In this document: positions 53,149-63,085 of the stretch, piece by piece | How positions within the stretch are numbered: the stretch's first letter is position 1 | Layout of the letters: each line of letters begins with the position of its first letter | Assembly: GCF_000375585.1 (NCBI RefSeq) | Contig: NZ_AQWP01000003.1 | Coordinates: 374,830 to 438,829, forward strand | Source: Sinorhizobium meliloti 4H41 | GTDB lineage: Bacteria; Pseudomonadota; Alphaproteobacteria; Rhizobiales; Rhizobiaceae | Direction: 5' to 3' | Length of the DNA stretch: 64,000 bases | Made by a program: the position numbers and the translations under genes | The notes under the pieces: model-generated | Databases searched by the model: none | What the model was told of the DNA's origin: nothing | Seen by the model: the letters and a program-made list of their open reading frames with translations, nothing else

Positions 53149-54933
53149 ATGGCCAAGATGCGCGCAGTCGATGCAGCGGTTTATGTTCTGGAAAAAGAAG
53201 GGATTGATTGCGCCTTCGGCGTACCCGGCGCGGCGATCAATCCATTCTACTCGGCCCTCAGGGCGCGCGGATCGATCCGTCACATCCTCGCTCGCCACGT
53301 CGAGGGGGCTTCGCACATGGCGGAGGGTTATACCCGCGCCAAGCACGGCAATATCGGTGTCTGCATAGGCACCTCGGGCCCGGCCGGCACGGACATGATC
53401 ACCGGCCTCTACTCGGCATCCGCGGATTCGATCCCGATCCTGTGCATCACCGGGCAGGCGCCGCGTGCGCGTCTCGACAAGGAGGATTTCCAGGCGGTCG
53501 ACATCGCGAAAATCGCGGCGCCGGTCACCAAATGGGCGGTCACCGTCATGGAGCCGGCCCTGGTCCCCTTCGTCTTCCAGAAGGCCTTCCATCTGATGCG
53601 CTCGGGTCGGCCGGGGCCGGTCCTCATCGACCTGCCGGTCGACGTACAGCTTGCCGAGATCGAATTCGATCCGGAGACCTACGAGCCGCTTTCCGCCTAC
53701 AAGCCTTCCGCCACCCGTGCGCAGGCCGAAAAGGCGCTTGCCATGCTCAATGAGGCAGAGCGGCCGCTGATCGTCGCCGGCGGCGGCATCATCAATGCGG
53801 ACGCTTCGGATCTTCTCACCGAATTCGCCGAGATCACCGGCGTTCCGGTCGTTCCGACACTGATGGGCTGGGGCGTCATCCCGGACGACCATCCGCTGAT
53901 GGCCGGCATGTGCGGCCTGCAGACCTCGCACCGTTACGGCAATGCGACGCTGCTCGCCTCCGATTTCGTCTTCGGCATCGGCAATCGCTGGGCAAACCGC
54001 CACACCGGCAACGTCCCGACCTATACGGAGGGCCGCAAGTTCATCCATGTCGATATCGAGCCGACGCAGATCGGCCGCGTCTTCGCGCCCGATTTCGGCA
54101 TCGTCTCCGACGCAGGCGCCGCGCTCAAGCTCTTCCTCGACGTCGCGACCGAATGGAAGACTGCCGGCAAGCTGCGCGACTGGTCGGGATGGGCCGAGGA
54201 GTGCCGCGAGCGCAAGCGGACGATGCTGCGCAAGACCCATTTCGATCAGACCCCGCTGAAACCCCAGCGCGTCTACGAGGAGATGAACAAGACTTTCGGC
54301 CGCGACACCTGCTACGTCTCGACCATCGGCTTGAGCCAGATTGCCGGCGCGCAATTCCTGCACGTCTACAAGCCGCGCAACTGGATCAATTGCGGCCAGG
54401 CCGGTCCGCTCGGTTGGACGCTGCCGGCAGCTCTCGGCGTGCGGGCCGCCGATCCGAACCGGAAAATCGTTGCGCTTTCCGGCGATTACGATTTCCAGTT
54501 CCTGATCGAGGAGCTCGCGGTCGGCGCCCAGCACAAGCTGCCTTACCTGCATGTGGTCGTGAACAATTCCTATCTCGGGCTGATCCGTCAGGCCCAACGC
54601 GGCTTCAACATGGATTTCGAGGTCAGTCTGGCCTTCGACAACATCAATGCCGACGGTGACGCGGAGAAGGGTTACGGGGTCGACCATGTGGCGGTTGCCG
54701 AGGGGCTCGGCTGCAAGGCAATCCGCGTCAGGAGCCCGAATGAATTCGCCGACGCCTTCGATCGGGCGCAGGCGCTGATGGAAGAGCACCAGGTGCCAGT
54801 CGTCATAGAATTCATCCTGGAGCGCGTCACCAACATCGCCATGGGGGCGGACATCAACGCGGTCGTCGAGTTCGAGGAACTCGCCGAGCGCGGCGAGGAT
54901 GCCCCGACCGCGATTGCCGCCCTTCTCGATTGA
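53149..54933 (+). CDS. gcl: Glyoxylate carboligase (tartronate-semialdehyde synthase)
   Basis: The 594-residue thiamin-diphosphate enzyme joins two glyoxylates to tartronate semialdehyde and CO2. It has the three domains of acetohydroxyacid-synthase relatives. Diagnostic is [14 protein letters not shown] near residue 50: where other family members have RHE with the catalytic glutamate, this has RHV, as in true Gcl. The ThDP-binding [10 protein letters not shown] to [10 protein letters not shown] segment is near 440-480. The start at 53149 follows ACAGGAGGAGTTCCC; an earlier ATG at 53113 lacks this. It is the first gene of gcl-hyi-glxR-ttuD-allA. Confidence 0.95.
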   Translation: MAKMRAVDAAVYVLEKEGIDCAFGVPGAAINPFYSALRARGSIRHILARHVEGASHMAEGYTRAKHGNIGVCIGTSGPAGTDMITGLYSASADSIPILCITGQAPRARLDKEDFQAVDIAKIAAPVTKWAVTVMEPALVPFVFQKAFHLMRSGRPGPVLIDLPVDVQLAEIEFDPETYEPLSAYKPSATRAQAEKALAMLNEAERPLIVAGGGIINADASDLLTEFAEITGVPVVPTLMGWGVIPDDHPLMAGMCGLQTSHRYGNATLLASDFVFGIGNRWANRHTGNVPTYTEGRKFIHVDIEPTQIGRVFAPDFGIVSDAGAALKLFLDVATEWKTAGKLRDWSGWAEECRERKRTMLRKTHFDQTPLKPQRVYEEMNKTFGRDTCYVSTIGLSQIAGAQFLHVYKPRNWINCGQAGPLGWTLPAALGVRAADPNRKIVALSGDYDFQFLIEELAVGAQHKLPYLHVVVNNSYLGLIRQAQRGFNMDFEVSLAFDNINADGDAEKGYGVDHVAVAEGLGCKAIRVRSPNEFADAFDRAQALMEEHQVPVVIEFILERVTNIAMGADINAVVEFEELAERGEDAPTAIAALLD

Positions 54934-54987
54934 AGAACGTCCTGCGCGGTTCCGCCCGCATCCCGCTTACCACAGAGGAGTGATCGC

Positions 54988-55803
<816 letters not shown>

Positions 55804-55808
55804 GCACG

Positions 55809-56693
55809 ATGGCATCTATCGGTTTCATTGGACTGGGTATCATGGGCACGCCGATGGCGCGCCACCTTCAGGATGCCGGTCACAAGATCATCACGTCCAA
55901 ATTCGCCATCCCTCCGCGTCAGGAGCTCGTCGACAACGGACTGGAAATCGTCGAAACGCCGAAGGCGCTCGCGGAAACGGTCGACACGATCATCCTGATG
56001 CTGCCGGATACGCCGGAAGTGAAGGATGTCCTGTTCGGTGAGAATGGCGTCTATTACGGCCTGGGCGAGGGCAAGCTCGTCATCGACATGAGCTCCATCT
56101 CGCCGATCGAAACGAAGGAGTTCGCCAAGAAGATACGCGAAACCGGTGCCGAATATATCGACGCCCCGGTTTCCGGAGGCGAGGTCGGCGCCAAGAACGC
56201 CTCTCTCAGCATCATGGCCGGCGGCAAGCCGAGCTCCTTCGAACGCGCCCTGCCGCTCTTCAAGCTGATGGGCAAGAACATCACGCTGGTCGGCGATTGC
56301 GGCGACGGTCAGGTCACCAAGGTCGCAAACCAGATCATCGTGGCGCTGACCATCGAGGCAGTCTCCGAGGCGCTGGTCTTCGCGTCCAAGGCAGGAGCCG
56401 ATCCGGCCCGTGTCCGCGAGGCGCTGATGGGCGGCTTCGCATCGTCGCGCATTCTCGAGGTCCATGGCGATCGGATGATCAAGCGTACCTTCGAGCCGGG
56501 CTTCCGCATCTCGCTGCACCAGAAGGACCTGAACCTCGCGCTGCAGGGAGCGAAAAGCCTCGGCATCTCGCTGCCGAACACGGCGGCAACCCAGGAGCTC
56601 TTCAACAATTGCGCCGCCAATGGCGACAGCGGGCTTGACCACTCCGGGCTCGTGCGGGCGCTCGAGCGGATGGCGAACCACGAGGTCGCATAA
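55809..56693 (+). CDS. glxR: Tartronate semialdehyde reductase
   Basis: The 294-residue beta-hydroxyacid dehydrogenase reduces tartronate semialdehyde to D-glycerate with NAD(P)H. It has the Rossmann start IGFIGLGIMGTPMARHL at 4-20, substrate motif YIDAPVSGGEVGAKNASLSIMAGG near 117-140, the catalytic Lys in TKVANQIIVA near 171, and the C-terminal HQKDLNLAL near 239. The ATG at 55809 follows AGGAG in the end of hyi. Compare with the relative at 9526, whose DAPLSRT differs at the substrate site. Confidence 0.93.
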   Translation: MASIGFIGLGIMGTPMARHLQDAGHKIITSKFAIPPRQELVDNGLEIVETPKALAETVDTIILMLPDTPEVKDVLFGENGVYYGLGEGKLVIDMSSISPIETKEFAKKIRETGAEYIDAPVSGGEVGAKNASLSIMAGGKPSSFERALPLFKLMGKNITLVGDCGDGQVTKVANQIIVALTIEAVSEALVFASKAGADPARVREALMGGFASSRILEVHGDRMIKRTFEPGFRISLHQKDLNLALQGAKSLGISLPNTAATQELFNNCAANGDSGLDHSGLVRALERMANHEVA

Positions 56694-56806
56694 GTCGCGA
56701 TCGAGGACGCGCATGATCGGCCGGCGGCCTCATCCGTCGGGGAGATCATGCATCCGGGCGGCGGAAGGAGGAGCCGCCGCCCGCGTATTTCCAAACGGGA
56801 GGAACA

Positions 56807-58075
56807 ATGGCCGCCATCGCCAACCCGCGTCAATTCCTGGAGAGCCTGTTCGCCTCTGCGGTGTCCGCCGCTGATCCGGAACGCGTCATCGCCGCAAATC
56901 TGCCGGAGCGGCCGAAGGGGCGAACGGTCGTCATCGGAGCCGGCAAAGGTGCCGCTCAGATGGCTCGGGCGTTCGAATGCGCCTGGGAGGGGCCGCTCAG
57001 CGGCGTGGTCGTCACGCGCTACGGTTTCGGCGCGCATTGCCGGCAGATCGAGGTGCTCGAAGCCTCCCATCCCTTGCCGGACGAGGGCGGGCTGAAGGCA
57101 TCGAAGCGGCTCCTCGCGGCGGTCAGCGGCCTGACCGGGGATGACCTGGTCGTGGCGCTGATCTGCGGCGGCGGTTCGGCGCTCCTGCCGGCACCACCAC
57201 CGGAGCTTTCGCTCGAGGATGAAATCGCCGTCAATCGGGCGCTACTTGCGTCGGGCGCGCCGATCAGAGCGATGAACGCGGTACGCAAGCATGTTTCCTT
57301 GATCAAGGGCGGCCGCCTTGCCGCCGCGGCCCATCCGGCCAGGGTCGTCTCTCTCGTCGTCTCCGATATTCCCGGCGACGACGCGGCGCTGGTCGCATCC
57401 GGCCCGACGGTCGCCGACGCAGCCAGCCTCCACGACGCCCTGAAGATCGTCGAGCGCTATCGCCTCGCTTTGCCGGAAAAGGTCATGCGCTGGCTGGCGA
57501 GCGCTGCGGCGGATGCACCGAGACCTTCCGATCCGCGCCTTGCCCGCAATGAGGTGCGGCTGATCGCTTCGGCAGGCGTCTCACTGGAGGCCGCGGCATC
57601 CAAGGCGCGGTCCGCGGGCGTAGAGGCCGTCATTCTTTCCGATGCGATCGAAGGGGAGGCACGCGACGTCGGGCTCGTTCATGCGGCCATCGCGCGCGAG
57701 ACGGCGCTGCGCGGCCGCCCCTTTCCGAAGCCCGCCCTCATCCTTTCCGGCGGCGAAACGACGGTGACGGTCCGGGGCGAAGGTCGCGGCGGGCGCAACA
57801 GCGAGTTCCTGCTGTCGCTGGCGCTCGGCATCGACGGTATCGGCGGGATCTCGGCGCTCGCCGCGGATACCGACGGCATCGACGGATCCGAGGACAATGC
57901 CGGCGCCTTCGCCGATCATACGACGATCGCGCGCCTGCTGGCGCGGCGCCTGGATGCCGCAGCGCTGCTTCAGAAGAACGACAGCTGGGCGGCCTTCGAT
58001 GCGCTTGGAGACCTTTTCAAGCCGGGGCCGACGGGCACGAACGTCAATGATTTCAGGGCGGTGCTGATCCAGTGA
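56807..58075 (+). CDS. ttuD: Glycerate 2-kinase (MOFRL family)
   Basis: The 422-residue protein belongs to the GckA/TtuD (DUF4147 plus MOFRL) type. It has VVIGAGKGAAQMARAFE at 41-57, ICGGGSALLPAPPPELSLEDE near 118-138, SDIPGDDAALVASGPTVAD near 190-208, and the C-terminal MOFRL part SGGETTVTVRGEGRGGRNSEF near 312-332. It phosphorylates the D-glycerate made by GlxR, so carbon enters glycolysis as 2-phosphoglycerate. In older rhizobial annotation ttuD was called hydroxypyruvate reductase. The start follows GGGAGGAACA. It lies 113 bp after glxR. Confidence 0.9.
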   Translation: MAAIANPRQFLESLFASAVSAADPERVIAANLPERPKGRTVVIGAGKGAAQMARAFECAWEGPLSGVVVTRYGFGAHCRQIEVLEASHPLPDEGGLKASKRLLAAVSGLTGDDLVVALICGGGSALLPAPPPELSLEDEIAVNRALLASGAPIRAMNAVRKHVSLIKGGRLAAAAHPARVVSLVVSDIPGDDAALVASGPTVADAASLHDALKIVERYRLALPEKVMRWLASAAADAPRPSDPRLARNEVRLIASAGVSLEAAASKARSAGVEAVILSDAIEGEARDVGLVHAAIARETALRGRPFPKPALILSGGETTVTVRGEGRGGRNSEFLLSLALGIDGIGGISALAADTDGIDGSEDNAGAFADHTTIARLLARRLDAAALLQKNDSWAAFDALGDLFKPGPTGTNVNDFRAVLIQ

Positions 58076-58122
58076 TCGGTGCCGGCGCCCAAAGGCAATT
58101 GGTCAACCAGGGAGGAAAGACC

Positions 58123-58614
58123 ATGATACCTCTACCGATCCGCCCGCTTTCACACGGCGAGTTCGCGCCCTTCGGCGACGTCATCGAGCCTGACGATGCG
58201 AAGAGCTTTCCGATCAACGCCGGCAAATGCATCCGCTATCACGACCTTGCGAAGGTGGAGACGAGCGGCCCGGAAGCCCGAACGCTGGTCAGCCTCTTGA
58301 AGGGCGAGCCCTACGACATCCCCCTGACGCTGAAGATGGTGGAACGGCACCCGCTCGGAAGCCAGGCCTTCATCCCGCTGACGGGAAATCCCTTTCTCGT
58401 GGTCGTCGCGCCCGACGAAGGCGGGGAACCCGGCGAGCCGATCGCCTTCGAGACCGCGCCGGGGCAGGGGGTCAACATCGCGCAAAATGTCTGGCACGGA
58501 ATTCTGACCCCGCTTCGTTCGACCTCCGAATTCGTCGTCATCGACCGCGGCGGCAGCGGGTGCAATCTCGAGGAGCATTTCTTCGAAAAGCCTTATCAGG
58601 TCGAATACGCTTGA
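58123..58614 (+). CDS. allA: Ureidoglycolate lyase
   Basis: The 163-residue protein has the AllA fold and motifs: FAPFGDVIEPDD at 14-25, FPINAGKCIRYHDLA near 29-43, GSQAFIPLTGNPFLVVVAPD near 79-98, and VNIAQNVWHGILTPL near 121-135, with the active-site His. It splits ureidoglycolate into glyoxylate and urea, which feeds gcl. The start at 58123 follows GGGAGGAAAGACC. It is the last gene of the glyoxylate unit and is followed by a hairpin. Confidence 0.93.
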   Translation: MIPLPIRPLSHGEFAPFGDVIEPDDAKSFPINAGKCIRYHDLAKVETSGPEARTLVSLLKGEPYDIPLTLKMVERHPLGSQAFIPLTGNPFLVVVAPDEGGEPGEPIAFETAPGQGVNIAQNVWHGILTPLRSTSEFVVIDRGGSGCNLEEHFFEKPYQVEYA

Positions 58615-58621
58615 CTGACGC

Positions 58622-58646
58622 GCGTCCCGCACTTGTTGCGGGGCGC
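58622..58646 (+). terminator. Candidate terminator after allA
   Basis: GCGTCCCGCA (58622-58631) and TGCGGGGCGC (58637-58646) form a 10-bp stem with one wobble pair and a five-base loop, seven bases after the allA stop. No clear T-run follows, so termination would be imperfect or Rho-assisted. Confidence 0.45.
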
Positions 58647-58691
58647 TCGAACTCTTAGGTTCGGTGCTTCCGAGTCCGTGATCTTTGAGCA

Positions 58692-59636
58692 ATGCAGCAC
58701 TTCGCCAGGAAAATGTGGGGAGAAACCGGTTGGGGCATGCCGACCTCGCTCGCCCTGCACCTGGCGCTCGCCTTCTTGCTGCTGGTTCGGCTGCCGGAAT
58801 TGTCTGCGCCGGCAAAGGAGCAAAGCGTCAGCGTCGAGCTCGTTGCGCAGCCGAAGAGTGCGGAAAAGCCCGAGCAAAAGCCGAACGTGGCCAAGAGCGA
58901 GCAAACGCGTCCTCAGCCTGAGGCATTCGAGTCGGCCGCAGCGCCGGTCGAAACGGAAAAGCCGCCTCGGCCCGAATTGCCTCCGGCCGCGCCGAAGAAG
59001 TCCGAAACGCCGAGCGAGACGCCGGAGGCCTCGCGGCCCGCCCCGGCAAAAACGGAAAACACCGCCAGCGAAAAGCCGGCGGAAAGCAGGACCGCGCTTG
59101 CGCAATTGCGCGTCGATGCCCGGAGCGCAGCGAACGAGGCGGCCGATGCCGCAGCCACGCCGCCGGCTGCAGCTGTTCCCCAGGAGAAACCGGTTGTGGA
59201 GGAAGCAACGGCGGACCCGGCGCAAAAGCCGGCCGAGGCCATGGCCGAACGCCAGTCGAACCAGCTCGTCCAGGCGAAGGAACTCTATTCTGAAAACGCC
59301 CTGTCGGACCCCCGCGTGAAACAGGCGATCGGCAGGCTGCCGCCGAAAAAGCGGATCGTGCAGCTCTGCAGCATCGAAGCGCTCGAGCAGGTGCGGCGTG
59401 AAATGCCCGGCGCCTTTCCGGACATGCTCGTTCCCTTCGGCCCTTCGGGGGGCTTCATCTCGCCGACAGGCCTGAACGCCGATGGCGGCGCCTTCCGCAG
59501 CCGGTCGACATGGTACACCATCGACTTCAAATGCGAAGTGAGCCCCGAGACGACCTCGGTCACTTCCTTCAGCCTCGCGATCGGCAAGGCGATCCCGAAG
59601 AGCGAGTGGGGTGCGCGACAGCTGCCGAGCAATTAA
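58692..59636 (+). CDS. DUF930-domain membrane-anchored protein
   Basis: The 314-residue protein has one N-terminal membrane segment (LALHLALAFLLLVRLP, about 20-35). A long Pro/Ala/Glu/Lys-rich linker follows (about 45-200), TonB-like in composition. The globular C-terminal domain (about 205-314) matches DUF930 of rhizobia, with DPRVKQAIGRLPPKKRIVQLCSIEALEQVRRE and a second Cys in DFKCEVSPE, possibly a disulfide. It would sit in the periplasm anchored to the inner membrane. The function is unknown. The ribosome site is weak. Confidence 0.8.
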   Translation: MQHFARKMWGETGWGMPTSLALHLALAFLLLVRLPELSAPAKEQSVSVELVAQPKSAEKPEQKPNVAKSEQTRPQPEAFESAAAPVETEKPPRPELPPAAPKKSETPSETPEASRPAPAKTENTASEKPAESRTALAQLRVDARSAANEAADAAATPPAAAVPQEKPVVEEATADPAQKPAEAMAERQSNQLVQAKELYSENALSDPRVKQAIGRLPPKKRIVQLCSIEALEQVRREMPGAFPDMLVPFGPSGGFISPTGLNADGGAFRSRSTWYTIDFKCEVSPETTSVTSFSLAIGKAIPKSEWGARQLPSN

Positions 59637-59662
59637 AACACTGGGACGGATGGAGGGACAGA

Positions 59663-60238
59663 ATGGCAAGCGCCTATCGCTGGCTGAACGAGCCGGCAAG
59701 CTGGGAGGGCGACGAACGCGATCTGTCGCTCAAGACCGACGCCAAGACGGATTTCTGGCGCGAAACCTTCTACGGCTTCGTGCGCGACAGCGGACATGCC
59801 TATCTTCGTCCGGTTTCAGGCGATTTCACCGCCTCGGCGACGATCGTCGGCCAGTATGAGCAGCTTTACGACCAGGCCGGTCTGATGCTGCGGCTCGACG
59901 AACAGAACTGGATCAAATGCGGTATCGAATATACCGACGGGCTGATGCATTTCAGCGTGGTCGTGACGCGCGGCGTATCCGACTGGTCGGTCATTCCGTT
60001 GCACGCAAGGGCGCCTTCGGACCCACTGGAGGTGCGGCTGACGCGGCATGGGGATGCGGTGCGGGTGCAATTCCGCTTTGGCGAGGAACGCTGGCAGATG
60101 GCGCGGCTCTGTCCCTTTTCCGCCGCCGATGCCGAGGCCGGCGTCACGGCCTGTTCGCCGGAGCGCGCGGGGTTTGCGGCAAGGTTCCGCGACTTGAATT
60201 TCGGCCCGCCGATCGCTCGCGCCTTGCACGACGACTGA
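59663..60238 (+). CDS. DUF1349 family protein
   Basis: The 191-residue protein resembles the DUF1349 beta-sandwich group (YesU/regulation-of-enolase-like). Features are WEGDERDLSLKTDAKTDFWRETFYGFVRDSGHAY near 14-47, GDFTASATIVGQYEQLYDQAGLMLRLDEQNWIKCGIEY near 53-90, and a conserved SDWSVIPL. It is cytosolic, with no signal peptide, and probably binds a carbohydrate-like ligand; the function is unproven. The start follows GGAGGGACAGA. It lies 26 bp after the DUF930 gene and converges with the LacI gene. Confidence 0.8.
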   Translation: MASAYRWLNEPASWEGDERDLSLKTDAKTDFWRETFYGFVRDSGHAYLRPVSGDFTASATIVGQYEQLYDQAGLMLRLDEQNWIKCGIEYTDGLMHFSVVVTRGVSDWSVIPLHARAPSDPLEVRLTRHGDAVRVQFRFGEERWQMARLCPFSAADAEAGVTACSPERAGFAARFRDLNFGPPIARALHDD

Positions 60239-60273
60239 AGCCCCGATAGCGCGATCCTTTTGCGAAAATTGGG

Positions 60274-61335
60274 TCACGCGATCGCGCGCGGCGCCAGGCT
60301 GCCGGCCGGCCGGCAGGAGTCGCGAATCACCAGTCTTCCCTGAAGCACGAGCCGGCGTGGCGCTTCCGGGCTAGCGCCGGAAAGGCGGTCGAGCACGAGC
60401 TGCGCGGCCTGTTCGCCGATCGCCTGGACCGGCTGGGCGATCGTCGTCAGATGCGGCTGGAAGACGTCGGCCCAGGGAAAATCGTCGAAGCTTGCGACCG
60501 AAACGTCGTCCGGGCAGCGAAGGCCGATATCCCGGATCGCCTTCATCACCCCGATGACCATCAGGTTGTTGGCGGAGAAAATCGCCGTTGGCCGCTCGGG
60601 ACTTGTCAGCAGCTGGATCGCCGCGGTGTAGGCGTCCTTCTCCCGAAAATTGCCGATCCGGATCAGGTCCTCCTCGCAGGGGAGGCCCGCCGCCTCCAAC
60701 GCTGCCCGATAGCCGGCAAGACGCTCCCGTCCGGTCGAAGTGTCGAGCGAGCCCGAAATATAGCCGATGCGACGATGGCCGAGGCCGAGCATATAGACCG
60801 TTGCATCCTGAACCGCGCGACGATTGTCGAGCACGACCGCATCGGTGTCGATGCCGTCGCAAAGCCTGTCGATCAGCACGGTTGGAAGATTGGCGCTCGC
60901 GATCATGCGCTTCAGCGTTTCGTCGTCTCCGGCCGGCGCGATGATCAGGCCGTCCACGCTCCGGTCGATCAACAGGGCGATCTGCTCGTCCTGCAAGGCA
61001 ACGTCCTCGTCATTGCAGCAGAGCATCACGGCGTAGCCGGCCCGATGCAGCACGTCCTGGATCACTGCCACGACATCGGTGAAGAACGGATTGGTGATAT
61101 CGGCAACCATCAGGCCTACGGTGCGGGTCGTGCCGAGCTTGAGACTGCGGGCGATTGCGTTGCGCTTGTAGCCTATGAGGCCGATCGCCTGCTCTATGCG
61201 GCTGCGCAATTCCGGACTGACCGGGGCCGAGCCGTTGATCACGGCCGAGACCGTCGCCACAGAGACATGCGCTGCCTTGGCAACGTCGAGCATGGTCGGT
61301 GCACCGGATTTCCGTGAATTTCGTCGCTGCTGCAT
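60274..61335 (-). CDS. LacI/GalR-family transcriptional regulator
   Basis: The 353-residue protein has a LacI helix-turn-helix at about 14-34 (TMLDVAKAAHVSVATVSAVI), hinge, and effector domain (TVGLMVADITNPFFTDVV, GHRRIGYISG, DVSVASFDDFPWADVFQP). The ATG at 61335 has GGAAGAA before it; ATG 61293 would remove residues ahead of the helix-turn-helix. It is divergent from a CUT2 ATPase gene, and palindromes CGAAACGTTTCG and CGAAACGTTTAG lie between them, so it probably represses both. The sugar is unknown. Confidence 0.88.
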   Translation of the reverse strand: MQQRRNSRKSGAPTMLDVAKAAHVSVATVSAVINGSAPVSPELRSRIEQAIGLIGYKRNAIARSLKLGTTRTVGLMVADITNPFFTDVVAVIQDVLHRAGYAVMLCCNDEDVALQDEQIALLIDRSVDGLIIAPAGDDETLKRMIASANLPTVLIDRLCDGIDTDAVVLDNRRAVQDATVYMLGLGHRRIGYISGSLDTSTGRERLAGYRAALEAAGLPCEEDLIRIGNFREKDAYTAAIQLLTSPERPTAIFSANNLMVIGVMKAIRDIGLRCPDDVSVASFDDFPWADVFQPHLTTIAQPVQAIGEQAAQLVLDRLSGASPEAPRRLVLQGRLVIRDSCRPAGSLAPRAIA

Positions 61336-61341
61336 TTCTTC

Positions 61342-61353
61342 CGAAACGTTTCG
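61342..61353. promoter_or_regulatory. LacI-type operator 1 (perfect palindrome)
   Basis: CGAAACGTTTCG is a perfect 12-bp palindrome with the central CG and AAACGTTT core typical of LacI-family operators. It starts seven bases before the regulator's start codon on its strand, where binding would block its own expression. A second copy lies 87 bp away. Confidence 0.7.
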
Positions 61354-61428
61354 ATGGTTCGCTTGCGAAACTCTATTTGAATTGCTGGAATTAGGCAATC
61401 GAGCCCGGAACGGCGTGCTTGACAGGGT

Positions 61429-61440
61429 CGAAACGTTTAG
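61429..61440. promoter_or_regulatory. LacI-type operator 2 overlapping a promoter
   Basis: CGAAACGTTTAG matches operator 1 except at one end. It lies directly behind TTGACA (61419-61424), a consensus -35 element for the ABC operon, so a bound repressor would cover the promoter spacer and -10. Two sites 87 bp apart could allow looping. Confidence 0.65.
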
Positions 61441-61504
61441 AATAGGTTGCGGGAAATAGGTGAATAGAGCGTCAGATGTCGGCGGTAGGGAGGCTGCCAA
61501 TATC

Positions 61505-63085
61505 ATGCGCGATGCTATCCCCCGTGATTCGGTCACCAAAGAATCCGGCCGGCCAATTCTGGCGGCCGAAGCGGTTTCGAAATCGTTCGGCGGCGTCGCG
61601 GCGCTCAAGGATGTGCGCTTCGAACTGCGCGCGGGCGAAATCCATGCGCTCATGGGCGAGAATGGCGCCGGCAAGTCGACGCTGATGAAAGTCCTGTCCG
61701 GCGTCTACCCGGACTACGAGGGCACCTTCCGCGTCGATGGAGAAACCGCCCGCTTCTCCAATGTGCGCGATGCCGAGGCGGCCGGGATCGCCATCATCCA
61801 TCAGGAACTCAACCTCGTCCCCGAACTCGGCGTCGCCGACAACATCTTTCTCGGCCGCGAACGGGTGATCGCCGGTCTTTTCGTGGATCGCAAGGCGAGC
61901 CTGGAGGCCGCACGAGGGCTGTTGAACCGTCTCGGCATCGAACTCGACCCGGAGGCGCGTGTCGGGCAGTTGCGGGTGGGCGAACAACAGCTCGTCGAGA
62001 TTGCGAAGGCCCTCTCCGTGGAAGCGCGCATTCTGATCATGGACGAACCGACCTCGGCGCTTTCGCCCGGCGAGTGTCGGCGCCTCTTCAAGATCATGCG
62101 GCAACTCGCGGCCGACGGCGTCGGCATCATCTATATTTCGCACCGGATCGACGAGGTGATGCAGCTCAGCGACCGGGTCACCGTCTTCCGCGACGGCCGG
62201 CATGTCTGGACCCGGCCGATGGCCGGACTGGACGAAAATACGATCATCGCCGCAATGGTGGGTCGCAACCTCCTCGACGCGCACCCGGCCGACCGGGGCA
62301 ACGGCGGCGGCGAGCCCGTCCTTTCGGTCAGGGACCTGTCGCTTGCCGTTCCCGGACGTCATGGCTGGCGCGACGTGCTGAAGGGCGTGAGCTTCGACGT
62401 TCGCGCCGGCGAGATCCTCGGCATCGGCGGCTTGCTCGGCGCGGGGCGCACGGAAATCCTGGAGACGATCTTTGCATCGAATGAAGGCCTTCGCGGCGGT
62501 GAAATCCGGCTGGACGGCATCGCCGTCGATATCCGCTCGCCACGCGATGCTCGCCGCCTCGGTTTTGCTCTGGTGACGGAGGACCGCAAGGCGAAGGGGC
62601 TGCATCTTCACGAATCGATCAGAGACAATGTGGCTCTGCCGCTTGTTGGAAGGCTCGCCCGATTCGGGCTGCGCTCCTTCGGAGGCGAGCGCGCGCTCGC
62701 GAAAGGGGCGGTCGATGCGCTCGGCGTGCGCTGCGCGAGCACCGATCAGGCGGCCGGAACCCTGTCCGGCGGCAACCAGCAGAAGGTCGTCATCGGCAAG
62801 TGGCTGGCGACCGGTCCGCGTGTCCTTCTGCTCGACGAGCCGACGCGCGGCATCGACGTCGGTGCGAAGCGCGAGATCTACGATCTGATCTTCAAGCTCG
62901 CCGGCGACGGGCTGGCGATCGTGGTGGTCAGTTCCGAATTGCCGGAACTCCTGCTCCTCGCCAACCGCATTCTGGTGATGGCCGAGGGACGGCAGACCGG
63001 GCTCGTCTCCCGGGAGGAGGCGAGCGAGGAGCGCATCATGCAGCTCGCCGCTCCGCGGAGCGCATGCGGAAGGGCGGTTGCATGA
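61505..63085 (+). CDS. CUT2 sugar ABC transporter ATP-binding protein
   Basis: The 526-residue protein is a double ABC ATPase of the RbsA type. Domain 1 has Walker [10 protein letters not shown] near residue 53 and DEPTSALSP. Domain 2 has the degenerate GLLGAGRTE loop, signature [15 protein letters not shown] and DEPTRGID. The ATG at 61505 with AGGGAGG at 61487-61493 is preferred to GTG 61460. It overlaps the permease start by four bases (ATGA). Control by the divergent LacI protein is likely. Substrate not predictable. Confidence 0.9.
   Translation: MRDAIPRDSVTKESGRPILAAEAVSKSFGGVAALKDVRFELRAGEIHALMGENGAGKSTLMKVLSGVYPDYEGTFRVDGETARFSNVRDAEAAGIAIIHQELNLVPELGVADNIFLGRERVIAGLFVDRKASLEAARGLLNRLGIELDPEARVGQLRVGEQQLVEIAKALSVEARILIMDEPTSALSPGECRRLFKIMRQLAADGVGIIYISHRIDEVMQLSDRVTVFRDGRHVWTRPMAGLDENTIIAAMVGRNLLDAHPADRGNGGGEPVLSVRDLSLAVPGRHGWRDVLKGVSFDVRAGEILGIGGLLGAGRTEILETIFASNEGLRGGEIRLDGIAVDIRSPRDARRLGFALVTEDRKAKGLHLHESIRDNVALPLVGRLARFGLRSFGGERALAKGAVDALGVRCASTDQAAGTLSGGNQQKVVIGKWLATGPRVLLLDEPTRGIDVGAKREIYDLIFKLAGDGLAIVVVSSELPELLLLANRILVMAEGRQTGLVSREEASEERIMQLAAPRSACGRAVA

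Noticed and set aside
53119..54789. Minus-strand frame of 556 codons opposite gcl
   Set aside because: Shadow of glyoxylate carboligase; composition is that of antisense coding DNA.
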